From Pseudomonadota bacterium (lineage in GTDB: Bacteria; Pseudomonadota; Alphaproteobacteria; Acetobacterales; Acetobacteraceae): DNA of 7,539 nucleotides. This document shows, piece by piece, positions 1 through 5,860 of this stretch. A program made the position numbers and the translations under genes. Under the pieces are notes generated by a model. The model worked only from the letters and a program-made list of their open reading frames with translations, made no database searches and was not told the DNA's origin. The first letter of the stretch is position 1. The number at the start of each line of letters is the position of its first letter. The stretch covers positions 1-7,539 of the forward strand of contig JAJZVE010000210.1 in the NCBI GenBank assembly GCA_021845835.1, read 5' to 3'.

Positions 1-205
1 CCTGGACCTGCAGGTCCACCTTGTCAACGTAGTCCTTGGATGCCGCCATGGCCTTGACCATGTTCTCCGCCTCGGCCTGCCAGTCGTTGCCGATGTAGCT
101 CATCGACAGGAAGATCTTGAATTTCTGCTCGGCGGCCGCGTGGTGGGCGGCGAACGCCGTGGCCAGCGCGACCGCCATGCCGAAGGCGGCACGGATCCAT
201 CTCAT
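1..205 (-). CDS. Sugar-type ABC transporter periplasmic substrate-binding protein, N-terminal part
   Basis: This is the first 68 codons of a gene that continues beyond the left edge. The product begins with a signal peptide: a short basic start (MRWIR), a hydrophobic stretch, and a likely AAA cleavage site near residue 25. The mature protein then opens with KFKIFLSMSYIGNDWQAEAE, which resembles the first beta strand and ligand-contacting loop of ribose/xylose-type binding proteins (periplasmic binding protein family 4). Such proteins capture a sugar or related solute in the periplasm and pass it to an ABC permease and ATPase, which would lie further left. The start is fixed by a perfect AGGAGG at 215-220, nine bases before the ATG. 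The gene is divergent from a GntR-type regulator, so local control of a transport operon is likely. The ligand cannot be told from this fragment. Confidence 0.88.
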   Translation of the reverse strand, partial: MRWIRAAFGMAVALATAFAAHHAAAEQKFKIFLSMSYIGNDWQAEAENMVKAMAASKDYVDKVDLQVQ

Positions 206-377
206 CGGGTGTTTCCTCCTGCTTTGCGCCCTTCTCGGGCGGCGGCATTGATGCGGCCGCGGACTGAGCGGCTGAGCGTCGATTGGGTCTGGACAGCGAT
301 TTGATCATAGATCATGGATTGCGAAATCCGCAATGCCTACCCGAAACAGCGGATGCCAGCGGCGGGATGAAGAGAGG
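206..377. promoter_or_regulatory. Divergent control region between transporter and GntR regulator
   Basis: This gap separates the two divergent starts. On the minus strand a plausible sigma-70 promoter for the binding protein gene has TTGCGG (read from 333-328), an 18-base spacer and TATGAT (read from 309-304). That would give a leader of roughly 90 bases. A perfect inverted repeat, TGATC-ATA-GATCA, covers 302-314 and overlaps the -10. A second one, ATTGCG-N5-CGCAAT, covers 318-334 and overlaps the spacer and the inner part of the -35. Both are of a size that a GntR dimer could bind. The leader also holds a small CGCCC/GGGCG stem at 227-241 and a tandem CTGAGCGG repeat at 264-278. No convincing plus-strand promoter for the regulator was seen. 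Promoter and operator are inferences from sequence pattern only. Confidence 0.5.
302..314. promoter_or_regulatory. Perfect palindrome, candidate GntR operator
   Basis: TGATC and GATCA arms flank a 3-base centre, and the site overlaps the candidate minus-strand -10 at 304-309. FCD-type GntR regulators usually bind short palindromes near their own gene and repress by covering the promoter, so the position fits. The half-site does not match the classic FadR TGG/CCA form, so assignment rests on location. Confidence 0.45.
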
Positions 378-1073
378 ATGCAGGAGACAGTCGATGCCGG
401 GCGCGGCAGCGCGGCACCGAAGCTGCCGCTCCGCCCGGTCGGCCGGGAGACGGTGCAGGACCGCGTCTATCGCCAGTTCAGGGAGCTGATCCTGAATGGC
501 GAAATCGAGCCGGGGCAGACCATCACGATCCAGAGCCTATCGGAAGCGTTCCAGGTCAGCGCCATGCCGGTGCGCGAGGCGCTGCGCCGCCTGATGGCGG
601 AACAGGCGCTGACCGTCGTTTCCGGCCGTTCCGTCGGCATTCCGGCGCTGACGCGCGAGCGGCTGGCAGACCTGCGGCGCGTGCGCCGCGAGGTCGAGCC
701 GCTGGCCGCCGCCTGGGCGGCGCAGCGGGTGACGCCGGCGGACCTGCAACGTCTGGCCGAGCTGATCGAGCGCATGCAGATCGCGGCCGACCAGCAGAAC
801 GGGCGGCACTTCGTGCCCGCCAACCACGACTTCCACTTCACCATCTACCGCGCCGCGGCGTCGCCTGCGCTGCTCGGCATCATCGAATCGCTCTGGCTGC
901 AGATCGGCCCGTATTTCCACGTGCTGCGCGCGTCGGACAACTGGCACACGGCCAATACGGCGCACCGGATGATCCTGGACGCGCTGCGCCGCGGCGACGG
1001 CGGCGCCGCGGCGGCGGCGCTGCATCGCGACATCGAGGACGCCGCAACCACTCTGGAAGACCTGCTGCGCTGA
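378..1073 (+). CDS. GntR family transcriptional regulator, FCD (FadR-like) subfamily
   Basis: The 231-residue product has the two-domain plan of FadR-type GntR repressors. A winged helix-turn-helix spans about residues 24-90, with the recognition helix at SAMPVREALRRL (61-72). An all-helical FCD ligand domain spans about 95-225. N149/H153, H196 and H216 sit where FCD proteins usually place their metal and ligand contacts. Such proteins sense small carboxylates or sugar acids and release DNA on binding. An in-frame ATG at 333 would add 15 residues, but it has no ribosome binding site and lies inside an inverted repeat; 378 follows a purine-rich GAAGAGAGG and is preferred, though its spacing is tight. 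The gene is divergent from a sugar-type ABC transporter gene, its most likely target. HutC, the usual histidine-pathway regulator, has a UTRA domain instead, so this is not HutC despite the nearby hutF. Confidence 0.92.
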   Translation: MQETVDAGRGSAAPKLPLRPVGRETVQDRVYRQFRELILNGEIEPGQTITIQSLSEAFQVSAMPVREALRRLMAEQALTVVSGRSVGIPALTRERLADLRRVRREVEPLAAAWAAQRVTPADLQRLAELIERMQIAADQQNGRHFVPANHDFHFTIYRAAASPALLGIIESLWLQIGPYFHVLRASDNWHTANTAHRMILDALRRGDGGAAAAALHRDIEDAATTLEDLLR

Positions 1074-1105
1074 CGGCGACGCCCGCGGTTGCAGCAGCCG
1101 GCCGG
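1074..1105. other. Convergent gap with palindrome, possible weak terminator
   Basis: The regulator and hutF end tail to tail 32 bases apart. A perfect 12-base GC palindrome (AGCCGGCCGGCT, 1096-1107) runs from the gap into the hutF stop codon. It has no loop and no T-run, so it is not a standard intrinsic terminator. Confidence 0.25.
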
Positions 1106-2494
1106 CTAGATCGTTTCGGCCAGCCGTCGCATCGTGCGCGCGAACGCCGCCTCGATTTCGCGCGCACGCAAATGCGTGCCGTAGCGCACCACCCACGCCC
1201 CGCCCACCATGACGTGCCGCACCGGCGTCGCGTTGCCGGCGAACACGAAGGCGTCGAGCAGGCCGAGCCCGCGCCGGCCGAGCAGCGACGGATGTTCCGG
1301 ATCGAGCACGATCAGGTCGGCGATCTTGCCCTCGGCAATCTCGCCGGCATCGCGCCCGAGCGCCAGCGCCCCGCCCGCCGCCGCGTGCCCGAGCAGCGAT
1401 GCGGCGACAGAGGCGCCCGGCCGCGTCTCGCTGACGTTGCGGGCGCGGCTCTCCAGGCGGCGGACGTATTCCAGCCAGCGCAGTTCCTCGACCGGACTGG
1501 CCGAGACATTGCTGTCGGTGCCGATGCCGAACCGGCCGCCCGCGGCCAGATACGGGCGCAGCGGAAAGATGCCGTCGCCGAGATTGGCCTCAGTGGTCTG
1601 GCACAGGCCGGCCACCGCGCCGCTCGCGGCCAGCCGGGCGCGCTCGGCGGCGTCGATATGGGTCGCATGCACGAGGCACCAGCGCGCATCCACCGGCGCA
1701 TGATCGAGCAGCCAGGCGACCGGCCGCGCGCCGCTCCAGGCGAGACACTCGGCCACCTCGCGCTCCTGCTCGGCGGCATGGATATGCACCGGCGTCGCCG
1801 GGCCGAGCGCGCCCGCCAGCGCGACCGCGCGCGCGAGGTCGTCGGGGGCGACGGCGCGCAGACTGTGCGGGGCGATGCCGATGCGGACATACTTCGCCAT
1901 CTCCCGGCACAGGCGCTCATAGGCATCGAAGCCGAGAACGAAGCGGCGCTGCCCCTCGGCCGGCGGCGCGGCGCCGAAGCCGCCCTGGCGATACAGCGCC
2001 GGCAGCAGCGTCAGCCCCACCCCCGCCGCGTCCGCCGCCGCGGCAATGCGCAGCGACAGCTCTGCCGGGTCCAGATAGGCGCCGCCGTCCGGCGCGTTGT
2101 GCAGGTAGTGGAACTCGGCGACCGACGTGTAGCCGTGCAGCAGCCCCTCGGCATAGGTCTGCGCCGCGATCGCCTGCACGTCCTCCGGCGTCAGTGCGGC
2201 GAGGAAGCGGTACATCACCTCGCGCCAGCGCCAGAAATTGTCGCCCTCCGGCCCCGCCCGTTCGGCGAGGCCCGCCATCGCGCGCTGGAAGGCGTGGCAG
2301 TGCAGGTTCGGGATGCCCGGCAGCACGAGGCCGGGCAGGTGCTCGTCGGCCCGTTCGGCGTTACGGTGCAGGGCGGCAATGCGGCCGTCCTGGCCGATGT
2401 CGATCCGCACGCGCTCCACCACCTCGCGGCCGATCAGCACGGCGTCGGCGAGATAGGATGTGGCGCCGCCCACGATCGCGTCGAGCGGGGTCAT
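1106..2494 (-). CDS. hutF: Formimidoylglutamate deiminase (N-formimino-L-glutamate iminohydrolase)
   Basis: The product (462 residues, typical for the family) is a cytoplasmic zinc amidohydrolase. It converts N-formimidoyl-L-glutamate to N-formyl-L-glutamate and ammonia, in the HutF/HutG branch of histidine degradation. The family signature is clear: HCHAFQRAMAG (H65, H67), FWRWREVMYR (about 87-96), GYTSVAEFHY (121-130), LTLLPALY (161-168) and EGQRRF (180-185). Likely zinc ligands are H65, H67, H239 (PVHIHAAEQ) and D327 (GTDSN). H276 in VHATH and H210 in IAPHSLR are further conserved active-site candidates. No expected residue is missing. I place the start at 2494, after GGGAG nine bases upstream; an in-frame ATG at 2614 would add 40 residues unlike the family. 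The other hut genes are not in the window. The gene is divergent from a molybdenum hydroxylase gene. Guanine deaminase was considered because of that neighbour, but the motifs are specific to HutF. Confidence 0.96.
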   Translation of the reverse strand: MTPLDAIVGGATSYLADAVLIGREVVERVRIDIGQDGRIAALHRNAERADEHLPGLVLPGIPNLHCHAFQRAMAGLAERAGPEGDNFWRWREVMYRFLAALTPEDVQAIAAQTYAEGLLHGYTSVAEFHYLHNAPDGGAYLDPAELSLRIAAAADAAGVGLTLLPALYRQGGFGAAPPAEGQRRFVLGFDAYERLCREMAKYVRIGIAPHSLRAVAPDDLARAVALAGALGPATPVHIHAAEQEREVAECLAWSGARPVAWLLDHAPVDARWCLVHATHIDAAERARLAASGAVAGLCQTTEANLGDGIFPLRPYLAAGGRFGIGTDSNVSASPVEELRWLEYVRRLESRARNVSETRPGASVAASLLGHAAAGGALALGRDAGEIAEGKIADLIVLDPEHPSLLGRRGLGLLDAFVFAGNATPVRHVMVGGAWVVRYGTHLRAREIEAAFARTMRRLAETI

Positions 2495-2533
2495 GGCCGC
2501 ACGCTCCCGATGCTCACGGGACAGTGTGCGGCC
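2495..2533 (-). promoter_or_regulatory. Hairpin at hutF start that pairs the ribosome binding site
   Basis: In the hutF transcript, GGCCGCAC (read from 2533-2526) pairs with GTGCGGCC (2502-2495), which ends directly at the ATG. Inside it, TCCCG (2521-2517) pairs with CGGGA (2509-2505) around a 7-base loop, and an internal loop of 4 and 2 bases separates the two stems. The GGGAG ribosome binding site (2508-2504) lies mostly in the inner stem. The structure is seen in the sequence. That it limits translation, or works as a DNA operator instead, is inference. Confidence 0.5.
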
Positions 2534-2631
2534 GGCGGCGGGAAAAGCAAGCGCATGCCGCGCCGCCGCAAGGGGTTCCGGTTGCGCCCCCTGCGCCCTA
2601 TCTGCCGGGGGCACAGCCAGGACGCTTTCGC
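2495..2631. promoter_or_regulatory. Divergent hutF / molybdenum hydroxylase control region
   Basis: These 137 bases must carry the promoters of both genes. For the plus-strand gene the best pattern is a weak TTCCGG (2576-2581), a 17-base spacer and TATCTG (2599-2604). No good minus-strand promoter was found. I saw no TGTATATACA-like HutC operator. The hutF-proximal part is taken up by the hairpin at 2495-2533. Confidence 0.3.
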
Positions 2632-4932
2632 ATGGACGTACTGCCCGATCGTTTCGCCGTGGGCCAGCCGGTCTCGCGCACCGAGGATCCCGTGCTGCTG
2701 CGCGGCGAGGGCCGTTACACCGACGATCTGAACCTGCCCGGGCAGGCCTATGCCGTGGTGGTGCGCAGCCGCGTCGCGCATGGCGTGCTGCGCGGCATCG
2801 ACACGGCGGCGGCGCGCGCCATGCCCGGCGTGCTCGCCGTGCTGACCGCCGCCGATCTCGTGGCCGGCGGCATGCAGCCGATGCCGGCCAGCGTGTTCGG
2901 CCACAACCGCGACGGCACCGCGCCGCGCAAGCCGGTGCAGATGGCGCTGGCGCAGCACAGGGTGCGCTACGTCGGCGACCCGATCGCCGTCGTGGTGGCG
3001 GAGACGCGCGAGCAGGCCAAGGACGCCGCGGAAACGATCGCCCCCGCGATCGACGCCCTGCCCGCCGTCACGTCCGCCCGCGCCGCCGCCGCGCCGGATG
3101 CGCCGCAACTGTACGACGAGCTGCCCGGCAACCTGCTGCTCGACTGGCATTACGGCGACACCGCACAGGTCGCCGCCGCGTTCGCGCGCGCCGCCCATGT
3201 CACGCGGCTCGATCTGACCAACACGCGCATCGTGGTGGCGTCGATGGAGCCGCGCGCCGCGCTTGCCGAGTACGACGCGGAGGGCGGGCGCTACGTGCTG
3301 CGCATCGGCTCGCAGGGCGTGTTCATGATGCGCGGTCTGCTCGCCGGCGTGCTCGGCGTGCAGCCGGCGCAGGTGCGCGTGCTGACCGGGCATGTCGGCG
3401 GCTCCTTCGGCATGAAATACAGCGCCTATCCCGAATATGCCTGCGTGCTGTTCGCGGCGAAGCGGCTCGGCCGCCCGGTGAAATGGACCGACGAGCGCAG
3501 CGACAGTTTCCTCTCCGACAGCCACGGCCGCGCGTCGGACGTCACGGCGGAGCTGGCGCTGGACGCGGCGGGACATTTCCTCGCCGTGCGCGTCAGCGGT
3601 TTCGCCGCCGTCGGCGCCGTGCTGTCCAACGCGACCACGCTGCCGCCGACCATGAACCTCGTGAAGAACGTGGTCGGCGTGTACCGCACGCCGCTGGTGG
3701 AAGTGTCCACGCGCTGCTTCGTCTGCAACACGACGCCGGTGGGCGCCTATCGCGGCGCCGGGCGGCCGGAAGGCAACTACTACATGGAGCGGCTGGTCGA
3801 TGCGGCGGCGCGCGAACTCGGCATCGACCCGGTGGCATTGCGCCGCCGCAACCAGATCCCGCCGGCGATGCTGCCCTACGACGCGCCCTCCGGCCTGCAA
3901 TACGACAGCGGCGATTTTCCGGCATTGCTCGACCGCGCCCTGGCGGCGGCGGACTGGGACGGGTTCGCGGCGCGGGCGGCGGCGAGCGCGGCGCGCGGCC
4001 GGGTGCGCGGGCGCGGCATCGGGCAGTACCTGGAAGTGACGGCGCCGGCCTCGGCGGAGATGGGCGGCATCCGCTTCGAGCCGGACGGCACGGTGACCAT
4101 CGTCACCGGCACGCTGGACCACGGCCAGGGCCACGCCGCACCGTTCGCGCAGGTGCTGGCCTCCCGTCTCGGCGTGCCGTTCGAGCGCGTGCGGCTGCTG
4201 CAGGGTGATTCCGACCAGTTGATCGCCGGCGGCAACACCGGCGGATCGCGCAGCCTGATGCAGAGCGGCGCCGCCATCCTCGCCGCCAGCGCGCGCGTGA
4301 TCGAGAACGGCCGCCGCGCCGCCGCCGAGGCGCTGGAGGCGGCGGAAGGCGACATCGCATTTCTGCAAGGGACTTTCGTTATTGCCGGCACCGATCGCGG
4401 CATCAGCATCATGGACCTGGCGGCCCGCGCCCCCGGCGCGCTGGACGCGAGCCTGGTCAGCCCGGGCGTGCCCAGCACCTTCCCCAACGGCTGCCACGTC
4501 GCCGAAGTGGACGTCGATCCTGAGACCGGGGTGATCGCGGTGGTGCGCTACGCCATGGTCAACGATTTCGGCGTGGAGGTGAACCCGAAGCTGGTTGCCG
4601 GGCAGGCGCATGGCGGGGTCGTGCAGGGGATCGGCCAGGCGCTCGGGGAGGCGGTTCACTACGATCCGGACGGCCAGTTGCTGACCGGTTCGTTCCTGGA
4701 CTACGCGCTGCCGCGGGCCGATGCGGTGCCGGGGTTCGCGGTCGAGAGCCATCCGGTGCCGGCGCGCACCAACCCGCTCGGCGTCAAGGGCTGCGGCGAG
4801 GCAGGGTGCGCGGGCAGCCTGCCGGCGGTGATGAACGCGGTCGCCGACGCGCTGGCGCGGCTCGGCGTGCCGCACATCGACATGCCGGCGACGCCGGAAC
4901 GGGTGTGGCAGGCGATCCGCGCTGCCGCCTGA
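2632..4932 (+). CDS. Xanthine dehydrogenase family molybdopterin-binding (CoxL-like) subunit
   Basis: The 766-residue product is the large catalytic subunit of a molybdenum hydroxylase. An a/b hammerhead domain covers about residues 20-135. Two molybdopterin cytosine dinucleotide-binding domains follow, about 145-385 and 400-690. Visible motifs are SMEPRAALAEYD (204-215), GGSFGMK (256-262), AYRGAGR (372-378), DHGQGHAAPFAQ (496-507) and GVKGCGEAG (717-725), with E723 as the catalytic glutamate. The AYRGAGR loop replaces the AYRCSFR of form I CO dehydrogenase, so CO oxidation is unlikely; the substrate is unknown and could be a heterocycle, aldehyde or similar. The enzyme normally needs a [2Fe-2S] subunit and a FAD subunit, and neither is encoded in the window, nor fused here. 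No signal peptide is seen. The start at 2632 follows AGGA nine bases upstream; the frame stays open to 2194, but that part overlaps hutF and is unlike the family. Confidence 0.94.
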   Translation: MDVLPDRFAVGQPVSRTEDPVLLRGEGRYTDDLNLPGQAYAVVVRSRVAHGVLRGIDTAAARAMPGVLAVLTAADLVAGGMQPMPASVFGHNRDGTAPRKPVQMALAQHRVRYVGDPIAVVVAETREQAKDAAETIAPAIDALPAVTSARAAAAPDAPQLYDELPGNLLLDWHYGDTAQVAAAFARAAHVTRLDLTNTRIVVASMEPRAALAEYDAEGGRYVLRIGSQGVFMMRGLLAGVLGVQPAQVRVLTGHVGGSFGMKYSAYPEYACVLFAAKRLGRPVKWTDERSDSFLSDSHGRASDVTAELALDAAGHFLAVRVSGFAAVGAVLSNATTLPPTMNLVKNVVGVYRTPLVEVSTRCFVCNTTPVGAYRGAGRPEGNYYMERLVDAAARELGIDPVALRRRNQIPPAMLPYDAPSGLQYDSGDFPALLDRALAAADWDGFAARAAASAARGRVRGRGIGQYLEVTAPASAEMGGIRFEPDGTVTIVTGTLDHGQGHAAPFAQVLASRLGVPFERVRLLQGDSDQLIAGGNTGGSRSLMQSGAAILAASARVIENGRRAAAEALEAAEGDIAFLQGTFVIAGTDRGISIMDLAARAPGALDASLVSPGVPSTFPNGCHVAEVDVDPETGVIAVVRYAMVNDFGVEVNPKLVAGQAHGGVVQGIGQALGEAVHYDPDGQLLTGSFLDYALPRADAVPGFAVESHPVPARTNPLGVKGCGEAGCAGSLPAVMNAVADALARLGVPHIDMPATPERVWQAIRAAA

Positions 4933-4957
4933 GCCGCCACGGCGGCGCCGTGGCGGC
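4933..4957. terminator. Perfect hairpin between convergent genes
   Basis: GCCGCCACGG (4933-4942) pairs fully with CCGTGGCGGC (4948-4957) around a 5-base loop, starting directly after the molybdenum enzyme stop codon. It lies between two convergent genes and could end or insulate transcripts from both sides. There is no T-run on either side, so Rho-independent termination is uncertain; it may instead protect 3' ends. Confidence 0.5.
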
Positions 4958-4983
4958 CAGGCATCGGACATGGCCGCCGGGCA

Positions 4984-5448
4984 TCACGCCGCGGACGCCG
5001 CCGGCCGGCAGCGCATGAACGCGGCGCGCACGCAACTCGCGACCACATCGCCGCGCTGATTGAACGCCTCGTGCCGGAACTCCACGATCCCGGCATCCGG
5101 GCGCGACCGGCTGGTCCGCTTCGACAGCACCGTCGTACGTGCCCGCAGCGTGTCGCCGTGGAACACCGGCCGGGGGAATTCCACCTTGCTCATCCCCAGG
5201 TTGGCGATCGTGGTGCCGAGCGTGGTCTCCCCCACCGTCAGGCCGATCAGCAGCCCTAGTGTAAATAGGCTGTTAACGATACGCTGGCCGAACTCGGTGC
5301 CGCGCGCGAATTCCTCGTCCAGGTGCAACGGCTGGGGGTTCATGGTCAGGGTACTGAACAACACGTTGTCCATTTCGGTCACGGTGCGCGTCGGCCCGTG
5401 ATCGAACACCTGCCCCTCGCCGAATTCCTCGAAATACAGTCCCGCCAT
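4984..5448 (-). CDS. MaoC family (hotdog fold) acyl-CoA dehydratase/hydratase
   Basis: The 154-residue product is a single hotdog domain of the MaoC/R-specific enoyl-CoA hydratase family, which adds or removes water at an acyl-CoA double bond in the cytoplasm. Family features are [21 protein letters not shown] near the N-terminus, the active-site region [11 protein letters not shown] (34-44), [15 protein letters not shown] (53-67), and [13 protein letters not shown] (89-101). In the classic hydratase motif D-x-N-P-(I/V/L)-H, the aspartate position is N37 and the histidine is H42; as I recall, this NPQPLH form is a known subgroup related to mesaconyl-CoA/methylmalyl-CoA-type dehydratases, but the substrate cannot be named. 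The start at 5448 follows AGGAGG (5454-5459) with a 5-base spacer; an upstream in-frame ATG at 5490 lacks such a site. It stands alone, convergent with the molybdenum enzyme gene. Confidence 0.94.
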   Translation of the reverse strand: MAGLYFEEFGEGQVFDHGPTRTVTEMDNVLFSTLTMNPQPLHLDEEFARGTEFGQRIVNSLFTLGLLIGLTVGETTLGTTIANLGMSKVEFPRPVFHGDTLRARTTVLSKRTSRSRPDAGIVEFRHEAFNQRGDVVASCVRAAFMRCRPAASAA

Positions 5449-5671
5449 CCATGCCTCCTGCCGTCTTGCCGGTGCCGCCCCGTGCGGCACGCAGGCCAGG
5501 TCGCGCGCCGGAACGCCGGCCCCGGCGATGCGCGGCCGGCCCTATTGCGTTCACGGAATTTTTATCCGCCGTGCCAGAAATTCAGTTCCGCCCACATTCC
5601 CTTGTCGCTCGATGCGCGTAGATGAATCCCATACCGGCCCGGCCAGGTTGAACGGAAGAGGAGTCGCCGCG
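5449..5671. promoter_or_regulatory. Divergent spacer between maoC-like and small-protein genes
   Basis: This 223-base gap should contain the promoters of both flanking genes. The stretch at about 5543-5635 is clearly richer in A and T than the surroundings, including TTTTTATCC near 5558-5566, as expected of promoter DNA. I could not pair a convincing -35 and -10 on either strand. A sigma-54-like TGGCACG on the minus strand lacks the matching GC element. Confidence 0.3.
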
Positions 5672-5857
5672 ATGGATGCCCTGCCCCTGACAGCACGCTG
5701 CCTCGGCTATCCGGTCAAGCTGGAGTTCCCCGACGTCGATCCCGACGTGCTGGCACAGGAGACCGCGCTGGAGGAGCGCAGCCGCGGCCGCTGGCCGGCC
5801 CATCCGCATCACCGGCTCGGCGCGGAGCCGCCGCCGTGGGCGCCGGCGGCGCGCTGA
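5672..5857 (+). CDS. Small uncharacterised protein, 61 residues
   Basis: I do not recognise this protein. It begins MDALPLTARCLGYPVKLEFP, continues with an acidic stretch (DVDPDVLAQETALEE, 21-35), and ends in a basic and proline/histidine-rich tail. It has one cysteine (C10), no membrane segment and no signal peptide, so a soluble cytoplasmic protein is expected. The case for a real gene is the ribosome binding site: AAGAGGAG at 5656-5663, eight bases before the ATG, one of the best in the window, preceded by an AT-richer stretch. The frame is open further upstream to 5528, but that part reads as untranslated DNA. The stop lies three bases from the stop of the convergent anion transporter gene. 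The low-complexity tail leaves some doubt about the true C-terminus or a frame shift. Confidence 0.6.
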   Translation: MDALPLTARCLGYPVKLEFPDVDPDVLAQETALEERSRGRWPAHPHHRLGAEPPPWAPAAR

Positions 5858-5860
5858 CGC

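Noticed and set aside
24..308. 94-codon minus-strand frame over the left end
   Set aside because: It is out of frame with the binding protein that has a signal peptide and perfect ribosome binding site, and it overlaps the control region.
2194..2631. N-terminal extension of the molybdenum hydroxylase by 146 residues
   Set aside because: The extension overlaps hutF on the other strand and is arginine-rich, and homologues begin near residue M at 2632.
1172..2731. 519-codon open frame on the plus strand antisense to hutF
   Set aside because: Its composition is arginine and alanine rich with no domain, and the opposite strand carries every HutF motif.
2632..4932. Aerobic CO dehydrogenase (form I CoxL)
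   Set aside because: The active-site loop reads AYRGAGR, not AYRCSFR, so the cysteine that holds copper in form I enzymes is absent.
2491..4971. 826-codon open frame antisense to the molybdenum hydroxylase gene
   Set aside because: It is a GC-driven shadow frame. Its protein is rich in Arg, His, Gly and Ala with no recognisable family, while the opposite strand encodes a full conserved enzyme.
5449..5490. Upstream start for the MaoC-like protein at 5490
   Set aside because: The AGGAGG at 5454-5459 is correctly spaced only for the ATG at 5448, where the family's sequence begins.
5566..5590. Possible sigma-54 promoter (TGGCACG on the minus strand)
   Set aside because: The -24-like element is present, but no TTGC-like -12 element follows at the required distance.
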